Assembly (NCBI GenBank): GCA_023459275.1
Contig: JAEWVC010000070.1
Location: forward strand, 19,370-83,369
Length of the DNA stretch: 64,000 bases
Direction of reading: 5' to 3'
From: Bacillota bacterium
GTDB taxonomy: Bacteria > Bacillota > Clostridia > Christensenellales > Aristaeellaceae
The notes under the pieces were generated by a model that was not told where the DNA came from, searched no databases, and saw nothing but the letters and a program-made list of their open reading frames with translations. The position numbers were made by a program, and so were the translations under genes. The first letter of the stretch is position 1, and every line of letters starts with the position of its first letter. Of this stretch, positions 33,917 through 42,903 are shown piece after piece.

Positions 33917-35404
33917 TTGAGTGCCGTTATATATGATGTTGCCGTTATCGGCGCGGGCATCGTGGGGCTTGCCGTGGCAAGAAGGTTATCCAGGTACAAT
34001 CTGCGCATGGCCATCCTGGAAAAGGAGCCGGATGTGGCCATGGGGTCCACCAAGGCCAATAGCGCCATCGTCCACGGCGGATACGCGGAAAGCAGCGCCA
34101 AATTGAAGGGCCGGCTTTGCTACAAGGGCCGGGCACAGTATAAAAAGCTGGACGGGGAGCTGCATTTCGGATTTAAGGAAATGGGCTCCCTGGTGTTCAC
34201 GGCTACGGATGATGACCTGCCTAAACTCCGCGCACTGTATGAAAACGGCCTGCGCAACGGGCTTGACGACCTGGAAATCGTCGGCCGGGAGCGGGCACTA
34301 TGGATCGAACCCAATTTGAACCCAAACGTGCGGCATGCTTTGTACTGCCGGGGCGCGGGCATCTGCTCCCCCTACGAGATGGCCATCGCCCTGGCGGAAA
34401 ACGCGGTGAAAAACGGCGCGGACTTGTATCTGGACGCGCCGGTGACGGGGATCACGCACCGGGAGCATGTATTCACGCTTCAAACACCCAAGGGGGCGTT
34501 CCGGTCCCGGTACGTCATCAACTGCGCGGGGCTTCATGCCGCGGAGGTATCTAGGATGGCAGCGCCCACGGAGTTTGAGATACAGCCCCGCACCGGGGAA
34601 TACATCCTGCTGGCCAGGGGTTCGGGCAAGCTGCTGAACACCGTGGTATTCCAGATGCCCACCCCCATGGGCAAGGGCATTCTGGTAACGCCCACGGTCC
34701 ACGGCAACCTGCTTTTGGGCCCGGACGCCATCAACGAGCCGGGCGCATACAGCACCTCCACCCACGTGGAACGGCTGGCGGAAATTTATGTCCATGCCCT
34801 GCATACCACGGACAAGATCAACCTGAACCAGTTCATCCGCAGCTTTGCCGGTGTCCGGGCTACTGCCACGGGGGATGATTTCATCATCGGCGAATCAGAA
34901 ACGAAGGGCTTTATTCAGGCGGCGGGCATCCAATCCCCGGGGCTGACCTCCTCCCCCGCCATCGCCGACAGGATCGTGGAGATATTGGCGGATGCCGGGC
35001 TGGACCTTGTGGAAAAAACCGGCTACGACCCGTGCCGCGCACCGCTGATTGAAGTGGACAAAAAAATGCGCCCCCTCAAGGAGGCGGAGGAACTGGTTGC
35101 CCTGCCGGAAGGGGTTGAGCGCCTTGTCTGCCGCTGCGAGCAGGTGGCCGAAGGGACCATTTTGGACGCCATGCGCAGGGGCATCCCCGTTCAGACGGTG
35201 GACGCCGTCAAGCGCCGGGTGCGGGCCGGTATGGGCTATTGCCAGGGGCAGTTCTGCCGCCCGCGGGTTGCGGCCCTGATGGAAAGGGAGCTTGGGCACC
35301 CGGTGTCCCCGCTGACGGACACGGAACGCTGTGGGGCAAAAAGGGTGACGAAGCAGGAATTGCTGGAGTATGTACGGGATATGGGCGGGAAGGGAACTTT
35401 TTGA
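33917..35404 (+). CDS. GlpA-like FAD-dependent oxidoreductase with C-terminal BFD-like iron-sulfur domain
   Basis: 495 residues. The N-terminal FAD-binding motif is VAVIGAGIVGLAVARRLS, followed by KEPDVAMGSTKANSAIVHGGY typical of the DAO/GlpA family; RSFAGVRATATGDDFIIGES and GIQSPGLTSSPAIADRIV follow. The C-terminus has the BFD-like [2Fe-2S] cysteines, CRCE and GYCQGQFCRP. Members oxidise glycerol 3-phosphate or other 2-hydroxy acids. The only usable start is TTG at 33917, but AAAAGGGG lies directly against it, an odd spacing; protein alignment still supports this start. Its stop lies inside a repeat element. Confidence 0.92.
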   Translation: MSAVIYDVAVIGAGIVGLAVARRLSRYNLRMAILEKEPDVAMGSTKANSAIVHGGYAESSAKLKGRLCYKGRAQYKKLDGELHFGFKEMGSLVFTATDDDLPKLRALYENGLRNGLDDLEIVGRERALWIEPNLNPNVRHALYCRGAGICSPYEMAIALAENAVKNGADLYLDAPVTGITHREHVFTLQTPKGAFRSRYVINCAGLHAAEVSRMAAPTEFEIQPRTGEYILLARGSGKLLNTVVFQMPTPMGKGILVTPTVHGNLLLGPDAINEPGAYSTSTHVERLAEIYVHALHTTDKINLNQFIRSFAGVRATATGDDFIIGESETKGFIQAAGIQSPGLTSSPAIADRIVEILADAGLDLVEKTGYDPCRAPLIEVDKKMRPLKEAEELVALPEGVERLVCRCEQVAEGTILDAMRRGIPVQTVDAVKRRVRAGMGYCQGQFCRPRVAALMERELGHPVSPLTDTERCGAKRVTKQELLEYVRDMGGKGTF

Positions 35405-35448
35405 AAAAAGTTCCCTTCCCGCACCCTTTCCTGAAAAACCTCAATGAG
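35384..35448 (-). repeat. Intergenic palindromic repeat, family 1, copy C
   Basis: GCGGGAAGGGAACTTTTT (35385-35402) pairs with AAAAAAGTTCCCTTCCCGC (35404-35422) at a near-zero loop. The right flank, read on the minus strand, is CCTCATTGAGGTTTTTCAGG. It overlaps the last 21 bases of the oxidoreductase gene and supplies its stop codon. Confidence 0.85.
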
Positions 35449-35517
35449 GGGTAAAGAGACAAGCCATATCATCCATTCAGCCAATGTATGGTGCGAATAG
35501 CCTCATCCGGCACCTTC

Positions 35518-35580
35518 CAGGCGGAATCATCCCCTCATCTGGCGCTATGCGCCACCTTCCCCCAAGGGGGAAGGCTTTCG
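35518..35580. repeat. Probable repeat of a third type: GGCGCTATGCGCC plus CCTTCCCCCAAGGGGGAAGG
   Basis: Two adjacent palindromes, GGCGCTATGCGCC (35541-35553) and CCTTCCCCCAAGGGGGAAGG (35555-35574), occur in a non-coding context. Only one copy is present here; from memory, similar strings are common between genes of gut Bacillota, but that could not be checked. Confidence 0.5.
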
Positions 35581-35660
35581 GGATGCCCTATCCGGCTGTC
35601 AGCTTTTTCGGAAAAAAGGAGCTTCTTTTATAACCCTATGATGATTGATACAGACCTAAG

Positions 35661-35717
35661 ATGGGGATTCTCAAGGGGTTTTATCCCTTGAGCAGGGTCC
35701 AGGGGCAGCGCCCCTGG
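35661..35717 (+). repeat. Intergenic palindromic repeat, family 2, copy F
   Basis: Two hairpins in tandem: CTCAAGGG with CCCTTGAG (35670-35692) and CCAGGGGC with GCCCCTGG (35699-35717). The element abuts the comF stop codon. A reverse-oriented relative lies at 40148-40208. Confidence 0.75.
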
Positions 35718-36353
35718 TCATAGCGTGACCGCGGCTGCCAGCAGGCTGACCTGTTTGGCACCGGCGGCGTACAGCTCCCGGGCGCAGGCGTGGGCGGTGG
35801 CGCCGGTGGTGCTCACGTCATCCACCAGGAGAAGGCGCATGCCTTTTACGCTTTGGGTGCATTGAAAGGCGCCTTCCATGTTGGTAAGCCGGCCCGCCCG
35901 GCTCAATTTGGCCTGCTGGCCCGTTTCCCGGAGTCTTGACAGCGCCGGGAGGACGGGCGTTTTTGTGATTTCCGCCACCGCGTTTGCCAACAGCTCCGCC
36001 TGGTTGAAGCCCCGTTCCGCAAGCCTTCCCGGATGCAGGGGCACGGGCACCAGCGCATCAAAGGCCTTGCCATCCAAACAGGCGGCCATCTTTGGTCCCA
36101 GCACCTTTGCCGCGTCCCGGACGCAGGCGTATTTCAGCGTGTGGACGATTTCCCTGGCCACCCCCTCGTAGGGGTAGGGGGCGTAGACCTTTTCCACGCC
36201 TTCCACGAAAAAGGGAACGCTCGAAAGGGCCAGGGACCGCAATTTTTCCCGGCAGGGCGCACACAGATGGTCCCCGGCAGCATCCAGCCTGGGATGGCCG
36301 CAGCCGAAGCACCTGGCATAGGGCGGATACAGCAGATCCCCTAGGAGGCCCAT
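35718..36353 (-). CDS. comF: ComF-family phosphoribosyltransferase-like protein
   Basis: 211 residues. An N-terminal zinc module (CFGCGHP and CAPCREK) is followed by a phosphoribosyltransferase fold with LVPVPLHPGRLAERGFNQAE and the PRPP loop LLLVDDVSTTGAT. ComF proteins are needed for DNA uptake in naturally competent species and are probably involved in single-strand handling. The start at 36353 has AAGGAG 8 bases upstream and overlaps the end of recD2 by 13 bases; a GTG at 36362 is an alternative. Its pairing with RecD2 helicase is typical of Bacillota. Confidence 0.92.
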   Translation of the reverse strand: MGLLGDLLYPPYARCFGCGHPRLDAAGDHLCAPCREKLRSLALSSVPFFVEGVEKVYAPYPYEGVAREIVHTLKYACVRDAAKVLGPKMAACLDGKAFDALVPVPLHPGRLAERGFNQAELLANAVAEITKTPVLPALSRLRETGQQAKLSRAGRLTNMEGAFQCTQSVKGMRLLLVDDVSTTGATAHACARELYAAGAKQVSLLAAAVTL

Positions 36354-38572
36354 CCCACCCACTCCTTCAATTGCCGGCTGAGGGTGGTGTAACGCCTGGC
36401 GATATGGTTGTTGCGCACCATGGCCTCAATGACCTCTTCCCGGCCCACCAGCACCACCAACTGCCGCGCCCTGGTGATGGCGGTGTAGAGCAGGTTGCGG
36501 GTCAGGAGCATGGGGGGGCCGCCCACCACGGGCATGACCACCACGGGGAACTCGCTGCCCTGGCTCTTGTGCACCGACAGGCAGTAGGCCAGCTCCAGTG
36601 CCTCCCGCTGCTGCTCTTCATAGTCCACCAGCCGGTCTTCGTCAAAGCGCACGGTGAGGGTGCGCTCCTCCGGGTCGATGGCCTCAATGAAGCCCACATC
36701 GCCGTTGAAGATGCCCTGGCCCTCCTCCCAGTCCGTGCCGTTTTGCCTGCGCCACTCAATCTGGTAATCGTTTTTTGTCTGCATCACCTTGTCGCCCACC
36801 CTAAACAGCGCGTCGCCGAACACCAGGGAGGGCCTGCCCATCTGCGGCGGGTTGAGCGCCTCCTGCAAGAGGCGGTTCAGCGCCCACACGCCGCACTCGC
36901 CCTTCTTGGTGGGGGACAGGACCTGGATCTGGCGCATTGCGCCGGACAGCCGTTCCCGCTCATCCATTTTCAAAAAGGCGGGAAGCCGCTGGGTGCACAG
37001 CGCCACGATGGTTTGCGCGGCCTCGCTGAGAACGGTTTTCTTTTCCAGGAAAACGTCCGTGTCCCTGTTGTTGAGGATGGGCATCTGCCCATCGTTGATG
37101 CGGTGGGCGTTCAGTACGATCATGCTGTTTTCGTCCTGGCGGAAGATTTCCCGTAGGCGGACACTGGGCACAGCCTCGCTTTTGAGGATATCCCCCAGCA
37201 CGTTTCCCGGCCCCACGGGAGGCAATTGGTCCGCGTCGCCCACCAGGATCAGCCGGGTACCCGGGGTGATGGCCCGAAGCAGGCTGCGCATGAGCAGGAT
37301 GTCCACCATGGACATTTCGTCCACAATGATGCAGCCCGCTTCCAAAGGATTGTCCTGGCCCCTGGAAAAGCTATCCTCCTCGCCGCCGTACTCCAGCATG
37401 CGGTGGATGGTCTTGGCCTCCATCCCGGTGGCCTCGGTCATGCGCTTGGCGGCCCTGCCGGAGGGCGCGCACAGGAGCACCTCCCCCTCCCTGGAAAGCA
37501 GGCGGATGATGCAGTTGATGATGGTGGTCTTGCCCGTGCCCGGGCCGCCGGTGATCACCATCACACCCTCGTCCACGGCGGCCTGCACAGCCTGGCGCTG
37601 CAGATCGCTGAAGCGGATGCTTTTTTCCTTTTCAAACTTGCGGATGGCTTCCTCGGCGGTGGAGCTTTTGCGGTAGGGCAGCGCGGCCATCAGTTCGTGC
37701 AGCCTTTGGGCCACCTCCCGCTCGGCGTTGAAGTACAGCGGCAGGTACACGCCCTGCTCCTCCTCCCCGGTGGGGGAAAGGATCATCTCCCGCCGAATGA
37801 GGAGCTCCTTGAGGGCGGTATCCACCAGCTCCTCCTGGACACGAAGCAGCCTGCCCGTGCGGCTTTTCAATTCTTCCCCCGGCAGATACACATGCCCGCC
37901 CGTTACCGCCGCGTCCTGGAGCACGTATTTCAGCGCGCATTTGACCCGGTGGGGCGAATCCTGCGGCATGCCCATGGAGATGGCGATGCGGTCGGCGGTC
38001 AGAAAGCCCACGCCCTCGATGTCCTCCACCAGGCGGTAGGGGTTTTCCCGGATCACTGCCTGCACTTGGTCGCCGTACAGCCTGCTGATCTTTACCGCCA
38101 AGGCCGCGGGCACGCCGTAGCTTTGCAGAAACACCATGGCCTGCCGGGCGTACATCTGCTCGTGAAAGCTCCTGGCGATCTGAGCTCCGCGCTTGGGGCC
38201 GATCTTGGGAACATCATTTAGACGCTCCGGATGCTCGCTTAAAACGTCCAGGGCATCCTTGCCGAAATAGGCTACCAGGATCTTGGCCGTGGCTGGGCCC
38301 ACCCCCTTGATGAGCCCCGAGCCCAGATAGCGCTCAATGCCCAGCAGCGTGGTGGGTTTCACGATCTCGCAGGCGGTGGCCTTCCACTGTTTGCCGTACT
38401 GGGGATGCTCCACCCAACTGCCGGAAAGGATCACCTGTTCCCCGGAAGATAATTCCGGCAGGGCACCCACCACCGTCACCTTGTCACGGCCGGCCCGCAC
38501 CTGCATGACCGTATAGCCGTTTTCCTCGTTCCGGTAAGTGATGTCGGATACCGTCGCCTCCAACTGCTCCAC
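36341..38572 (-). CDS. recD2: RecD2-type ATP-dependent DNA helicase
   Basis: 743 residues. N-terminal OB-like and helix-hairpin-helix regions (LGSGLIKGVGPATAKIL, VPKIGPKRGAQIARSF, VEDIEGVGFLTADRIA) precede a superfamily 1B helicase core: Walker A TGGPGTGKTT (about residue 340), CAPSGRAAKRM, DEMSMVD, GDADQLPPVGPG and C-terminal YCLSVHKSQGSEF with YTAITRAR. RecD2 moves 5' to 3' and acts in repair without RecBC. Its stop overlaps comF; the flippase-like gene ends 39 bases upstream. Confidence 0.97.
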   Translation of the reverse strand: MEQLEATVSDITYRNEENGYTVMQVRAGRDKVTVVGALPELSSGEQVILSGSWVEHPQYGKQWKATACEIVKPTTLLGIERYLGSGLIKGVGPATAKILVAYFGKDALDVLSEHPERLNDVPKIGPKRGAQIARSFHEQMYARQAMVFLQSYGVPAALAVKISRLYGDQVQAVIRENPYRLVEDIEGVGFLTADRIAISMGMPQDSPHRVKCALKYVLQDAAVTGGHVYLPGEELKSRTGRLLRVQEELVDTALKELLIRREMILSPTGEEEQGVYLPLYFNAEREVAQRLHELMAALPYRKSSTAEEAIRKFEKEKSIRFSDLQRQAVQAAVDEGVMVITGGPGTGKTTIINCIIRLLSREGEVLLCAPSGRAAKRMTEATGMEAKTIHRMLEYGGEEDSFSRGQDNPLEAGCIIVDEMSMVDILLMRSLLRAITPGTRLILVGDADQLPPVGPGNVLGDILKSEAVPSVRLREIFRQDENSMIVLNAHRINDGQMPILNNRDTDVFLEKKTVLSEAAQTIVALCTQRLPAFLKMDERERLSGAMRQIQVLSPTKKGECGVWALNRLLQEALNPPQMGRPSLVFGDALFRVGDKVMQTKNDYQIEWRRQNGTDWEEGQGIFNGDVGFIEAIDPEERTLTVRFDEDRLVDYEEQQREALELAYCLSVHKSQGSEFPVVVMPVVGGPPMLLTRNLLYTAITRARQLVVLVGREEVIEAMVRNNHIARRYTTLSRQLKEWVGWAS

Positions 38573-38610
38573 AGGCGCTCCCCTTCCTAAATCCCTTTTG
38601 GCGGATGATG

Positions 38611-40137
38611 TCAGGATTGTCCTTCACGGCGCTTAAGCAAATGCCTGATCCTTGCCCCTACGGCCCGCATTTGGCCCCTGTCCAGAAGCCAGCCCGCGCA
38701 GGCAGTGACAAGGGCAGCGTACAGTGTGAGCGCCGCGGCGTACGCAATCCACAGCGCAAAGCGCGGCGGGTCAAGGGGCCTAAGCAAAAAAGGCAGGCAG
38801 ATCAGGCCGCCCGTTACAAGCACCCGGGCCATGCGCCGCAATGTTCCCGTGAAGGGCAGGCCCGTGATGGCCCGGGGCACGAACCAGAGCTGGATGCCCA
38901 CCCTTGTCAGGTTGGAAAGCAGGATGCCGGCGGCGATGCCGGGCAGGCCGAAGGCAAGGCCAAGCCCGAGCCCCAGCGAAAAGCCCAGCGCCACCTGCAG
39001 CGTATTGTGGTGCCGCGTTTCCCGGAATTTTCCGGCGGAGATCACCATCAGGTCCAGGGGCGCCTTGATCTGGTCGGTAAGCCCCTCCAGCGTCAGCAGC
39101 ACGCCCAGGATGGGCACCACGTAGCTTACATCCTGAATTCCCCGGGTGTACAGGCGCACGAAGGGCACGATCAGGGCCATGGATACGGAGTACAGCACCG
39201 TGATCATGGACAGGAACAAAAACTCGTATTCCCTGTACGCCCGGCGAAAGCTGTCCGTCTCCCCGCGGGCGATGAGGTCGCCGAAGGAGGCGTACAGGCC
39301 CGTGGACGCCATTTTCAAAATCCCCCAAAGCCCCACCGTGACCAGGTGATAGGTGCCGTACACGCTGATGAGCTTGGCATCCCTGGTGATGAGGGTGGTG
39401 AGGATGATGCCCATGCCCTGGTGCAGCGTTACGGTAAGCTGCTGGTACAGCGCATCCCACCGGCGGTGAAGGGGCGCCCTGTCAGGCGCGGCCTTGTAGT
39501 CCACATAGGGGTAATGGCGGCGGACATAGGCCCACAGGACCAGGGAACGCAAAAGGATGGTCAGACCTGCCAGGAGCCGCAAAAGGACGATATCGGCCTT
39601 AAGAAGGGACAGTGCCACGATCACGGCGGTCTGCAGCACCAGCGAGGCCATGGAGGCCAGGGACACCACATAGGTTTTCTGATCGGCGGTAAGCAGCACC
39701 CGGTAACGGGAGAGGGTGAAGAACTCCAGCGTGCCGGATAGGCCCATCACGGCCACCAGGATCCCCACCGACAGGGGGGACAGGCTGGATACCGGCACCA
39801 CCAGGGGATAGACCACCGAAAAGACCAGGGTGATCCCGGCGAACAGCGCCCCGGAGGCTTGGTAGAAGCGGCGCGCCGCCGAGACGATGGCGCTCACCTT
39901 CGCGTGGTCGTTCTCGCTCAGCGGCTTGTACAGCCCATAGATGGCGGCCGCCGCCAGACCGGCCTCCACCAGCTTGAAGTAGCCCATGAACTCCGTGATG
40001 GAGGCCACCAGGCCGTTGATTTCCGAACCGTAATAAGCCATCATCAGCCGGGGCGTTAAAAACCCCAGCAGCATGGCGGCAATTTGATAGGCTCCCGTGG
40101 CCAGGGTGTTGCGCAAGGCAGCTTTCGTGCGGCTCAT
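38611..40137 (-). CDS. Oligosaccharide flippase-like polytopic membrane protein (MOP superfamily)
   Basis: 508 residues with about twelve to fourteen transmembrane segments. The opening RTKAALRNTLATGAYQIAAM followed by FLTPRLMMAYYGSEINGLV is typical of Wzx-like polysaccharide flippases. No glycosyltransferase or polymerase gene is near, so a cargo cannot be named. The ATG at 40137 is the best start by homology but lacks a clear ribosome binding site, and a family 2 repeat lies only 11 bases upstream. It precedes recD2 by 38 bases on the same strand. Confidence 0.82.
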   Translation of the reverse strand: MSRTKAALRNTLATGAYQIAAMLLGFLTPRLMMAYYGSEINGLVASITEFMGYFKLVEAGLAAAAIYGLYKPLSENDHAKVSAIVSAARRFYQASGALFAGITLVFSVVYPLVVPVSSLSPLSVGILVAVMGLSGTLEFFTLSRYRVLLTADQKTYVVSLASMASLVLQTAVIVALSLLKADIVLLRLLAGLTILLRSLVLWAYVRRHYPYVDYKAAPDRAPLHRRWDALYQQLTVTLHQGMGIILTTLITRDAKLISVYGTYHLVTVGLWGILKMASTGLYASFGDLIARGETDSFRRAYREYEFLFLSMITVLYSVSMALIVPFVRLYTRGIQDVSYVVPILGVLLTLEGLTDQIKAPLDLMVISAGKFRETRHHNTLQVALGFSLGLGLGLAFGLPGIAAGILLSNLTRVGIQLWFVPRAITGLPFTGTLRRMARVLVTGGLICLPFLLRPLDPPRFALWIAYAAALTLYAALVTACAGWLLDRGQMRAVGARIRHLLKRREGQS

Positions 40138-40147
40138 GGAGGTCACC

Positions 40148-40208
40148 GGTACAGGGGACTCCGTCCCCTGCACCCCTGCTCAAGGGGTACATCCCTTGAG
40201 AATCCCTT
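40148..40208 (-). repeat. Intergenic palindromic repeat, family 2, copy G
   Basis: Read on the minus strand: GGGATTCTCAAGGG, a short loop, CCCTTGAG, then CAGGGGAC with GTCCCCTG. Order and sequence match copy F at 35661-35717. It forms the leader of the flippase-like gene. Confidence 0.75.
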
Positions 40209-40383
40209 TCTTTTCTATTTTACAGGAGAAGGGCTTGATATGCAAGGGAGGGGGACCGGCAGCGTACGCTTTAAGCGCTGTCAACTGCCAGGGGGTGGGA
40301 TAGAAGCGAACCAAAAGCGCCGGGCGGGAAACAAGGCTCAAACAGCCCATGTGCCCGCCCGGCGCCGCGGAATTCAAAAAATG

Positions 40384-41259
40384 CTAAATGGTATCGAAAT
40401 ACGGTTCCGGTTTGGCATTGAAGAAAAACAAGCCCACCGCATCAATACCCAGATGGCTGCCCATGACGCTGCTGATCTGGCTGATGATGAAGGTGGTGGC
40501 TCCCAGCTTTTCCGAGAGCAGCTTTTTCACCTTCTCCACGCCCGCCGGGTTGTCGGAGTGGGAAATGCCGATGATTTGGTTGGGAAAGGCGGCGACCCTC
40601 TCCGCCAGGATGTCCACGATCATGCCCAGCGCCTTTTGGGTGCCCCGGGCCTTCTTGATCACCTGGATCAACCCGTTTTTCACATCCAGAATGGGCCGCA
40701 CGTCCAGAATGGAACCCAGCACTCCCGCCAGCTTGCTGATCCGGCCGCCCTTCACCAGCCAGCCGATGTCGGCGATAGTGAACACATGCTCCACATGGCT
40801 TACCAACTGGGTGGCGTAATCCACCGCCTGGTCAAAACTGCAGCCGGATTCGATATACTTGATGGTCTGCAGCGCGATGAGCCCTGTGGCCACCGATCCG
40901 CCCTTGGAATCCACGATGGCCATGCGGATCTGCGGATATTTCTGCTGAAATTCCTGCATGATCACCCGGGCGATCTGATAGGTGCCCGACAGCGCGGAGG
41001 AAAAGGCCAGATAAATGAAATCATCGCCCCTGCCGCACATGCTTTGGAAAAGCCGGTATATATCCTCCGGTCCCACTTGGGAGGTTTTGGGCACGATGCC
41101 CCGGCGCATGGCGTTGAACACTTCGTCTGTGGTGATTTCCACCCGGTCCCGGTAGTCGTTCCCCTCCACCATTACGTGCAGGGGGAGCAAGCCCACGCCG
41201 TATTTTTCCATGACCTCCTGGGGAAGGTCGCAGGTGCTGTCCACAATGAGCCTGATCAT
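40384..41259 (-). CDS. DegV-family fatty-acid-binding protein
   Basis: 291 residues, normal for DegV/FakB proteins, which bind a fatty acid and present it to FakA kinase. It has the opening IRLIVDSTCDLP, SQVGPEDIYRLFQ, FSSALSGTYQIARV, IVDSKGGSVATGLIAL and GGRISKLAGVLGSIL, and it ends in a HLGIDAVGLFF-like strand. The FakA partner is not in the window. The start at 41259 has GAGGCGG about 7 bases upstream, and a very good promoter precedes it. Confidence 0.93.
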   Translation of the reverse strand: MIRLIVDSTCDLPQEVMEKYGVGLLPLHVMVEGNDYRDRVEITTDEVFNAMRRGIVPKTSQVGPEDIYRLFQSMCGRGDDFIYLAFSSALSGTYQIARVIMQEFQQKYPQIRMAIVDSKGGSVATGLIALQTIKYIESGCSFDQAVDYATQLVSHVEHVFTIADIGWLVKGGRISKLAGVLGSILDVRPILDVKNGLIQVIKKARGTQKALGMIVDILAERVAAFPNQIIGISHSDNPAGVEKVKKLLSEKLGATTFIISQISSVMGSHLGIDAVGLFFFNAKPEPYFDTI

Positions 41260-41330
41260 AGTTCCGCCTCGATGAATATGAATTAACCCTTTGGCATAAG
41301 CCGCACCGTTATGACGGACGGTCACCCTTC

Positions 41331-41358
41331 ATTATAACAGGGCATCGGCATGTGTCAA
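41331..41358 (-). promoter_or_regulatory. Consensus promoter of the degV gene
   Basis: On the minus strand TTGACA (41353-41358), a 16-base spacer and TATAAT (41331-41336): both hexamers are perfect. Confidence 0.85.
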
Positions 41359-41450
41359 GCAGATGAATGTGAAGGTTTGGCGAATGTTTGCAATAGATGC
41401 TTCCGCAGGTTACAGAAGGCCGGCAAAAGCCCTGCAAGGGGGCAAAATTC

Positions 41451-41482
41451 AAGAAGAAAAAGGCCGCGGCGAAAGCGGCCTT
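41451..41482 (-). terminator. Rho-independent terminator of the aldo/keto reductase gene
   Basis: On the minus strand AAGGCCGC and GCGGCCTT pair around TTTCGCC and are followed by TTTCTTCTT. It starts about 20 bases past the reductase stop. Confidence 0.85.
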
Positions 41483-41501
41483 ATCAAGGGAGGAGTTTCG
41501 G

Positions 41502-42665
41502 CTATTTGGCCAGCATTGCGGCATACCTTTCCATCACGCCGGGGATGTCGATATCCTGGGGGCAGAGCTGCTTGCATGCGCCGCACTTAAGGCAGGCGGA
41601 GGGGAGCTCGTTGGGCTCCATGGCGTCCAGGGTAAAGCGCATGGAAGCGGAGTTCAGGTTGCTTGCTTCATTGTACATGTTGATGAGCTTGGGGATGTCA
41701 AGCCCTTGGGGGCAGGCTTCGCAGCAGTAGCGGCAGGCGGTGCAGGGGACAAGGTGCATCATGCTTTCCATGGCGTCCAAAAGCAGCTTTACTTCCGCGC
41801 CGGAAAGCGCATCCTCCTTTTCAAACAGGGCCACGTTTTCCACCACCTGCTCCATGGTAGTCATGCCGCTTAAGACCGTCAGGATGTTGGGCAAGGTCTG
41901 CAAAAAGCGGAAGGCCCAGGAGGCGACGGAGGCGCCGGGCCGGTTTTTTTGCAAAAGCGCGTCAGTTTCCGGCGAAAGGCTGGCCAGCCGGCCGCCCCGC
42001 ACCGGCTCCATGACGACCACCGGAATGCCGTGGCTTGTAACGACCTCGTATTTGCGCTTGGCGTCCTGCATGACCCAGTCCATGTAGTTCAGCTGAAGCT
42101 GCGCAAACTCAAAGCAATCGTACATGTCCAGGAAGCGGTCGATGGTATCCGCCCGGCCGTGGGCGGAAAATCCCAGATGGCGGATGCGGCCCAGCCGCTT
42201 TTGTTCAAGCAGGTAATCCACCACCCGCAGATCCCCGTCGGTATAAAAGCCCAGGGAAGTTTCGCAAAGGTTGTGGAGCAGGTAAAAGTCAAAATATTCC
42301 ACGCCGCAGCGCCGGAGCTGGTCTTCAAAAATGGCGGCGACGGAAGGGATGGCCTCGCCCGTGAGGTAACCGATGGGCTCGATCTGCCCATTCCGGTACT
42401 GCATCATGTGTCCCGGGAGTTTGGTGGCAAGGTACCAGCTCTCCCTGGGATACCGCCCGAGCACCTTGCCAACAAAGGGCTCGGAGGCACCGTCGTGATA
42501 GCGGTAGGCGGTGTCGAAGTAGTTGACACCGTGGTCATAGGCGTATTCGATGATCCCCCGGGCCTTTTCCTCATCAATGGCACCGCGGCTTCCAAGCGTC
42601 GGGAGCCGCATATTTCCCATGCCCAGCGCGGAGATCCGCAGGCCGTGAAAAGGGTGGTAAATCAT
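41502..42665 (-). CDS. Aldo/keto reductase with C-terminal 4Fe-4S ferredoxin domain
   Basis: 387 residues. The N-terminal 270 residues are an AKR barrel (LGMGNMRLPTLG, YFDTAYRYHDGASE, ATKLPG, DFYLLHNL, IRHLGFSAHG) with catalytic Asp, Tyr, Lys and His positions present. The C-terminus carries two cysteine clusters, CTACRYCCEACPQG and CLKCGACKQLCPQD, indicating iron-sulfur binding; this fusion is common in anaerobes. The substrate is unknown. I use the ATG at 42665 (GGAAGG 6 bases upstream); an ATG two codons earlier is possible. A promoter with a 19-base spacer and an internal dyad suggests MerR-type control. Confidence 0.92.
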   Translation of the reverse strand: MIYHPFHGLRISALGMGNMRLPTLGSRGAIDEEKARGIIEYAYDHGVNYFDTAYRYHDGASEPFVGKVLGRYPRESWYLATKLPGHMMQYRNGQIEPIGYLTGEAIPSVAAIFEDQLRRCGVEYFDFYLLHNLCETSLGFYTDGDLRVVDYLLEQKRLGRIRHLGFSAHGRADTIDRFLDMYDCFEFAQLQLNYMDWVMQDAKRKYEVVTSHGIPVVVMEPVRGGRLASLSPETDALLQKNRPGASVASWAFRFLQTLPNILTVLSGMTTMEQVVENVALFEKEDALSGAEVKLLLDAMESMMHLVPCTACRYCCEACPQGLDIPKLINMYNEASNLNSASMRFTLDAMEPNELPSACLKCGACKQLCPQDIDIPGVMERYAAMLAK

Positions 42666-42724
42666 GGACATCCTTCCTTCCAAAGAAAAGTATCTTTTGC
42701 CGGGGCATGCATGCCCGCAAGCAT

Positions 42725-42755
42725 ACGATACCATTTGGAGCTTACTTCAAGTCAA
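42725..42755 (-). promoter_or_regulatory. MerR-type promoter of the aldo/keto reductase gene
   Basis: On the minus strand TTGACT (42750-42755) and TATCGT (42725-42730) are 19 bases apart, the over-long spacer typical of MerR-activated promoters. An imperfect dyad, ACTTGAAG-TAAG-CTCCAAAT, fills the spacer. No MerR gene lies in the window. Confidence 0.6.
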
Positions 42756-42903
42756 GCACTTTTTAATTTTCGTTGTTTCGTTTTTACGGCGCTGCTGGAA
42801 TTTATACTATTTCCAAACATTTCCGTTCTGGAGGAAATAACATTTTACAACAGTATTAGCCTCCCTCTCCTTTGAAAGATTGGGAAAAACCACCTGCCAC
42901 CCT

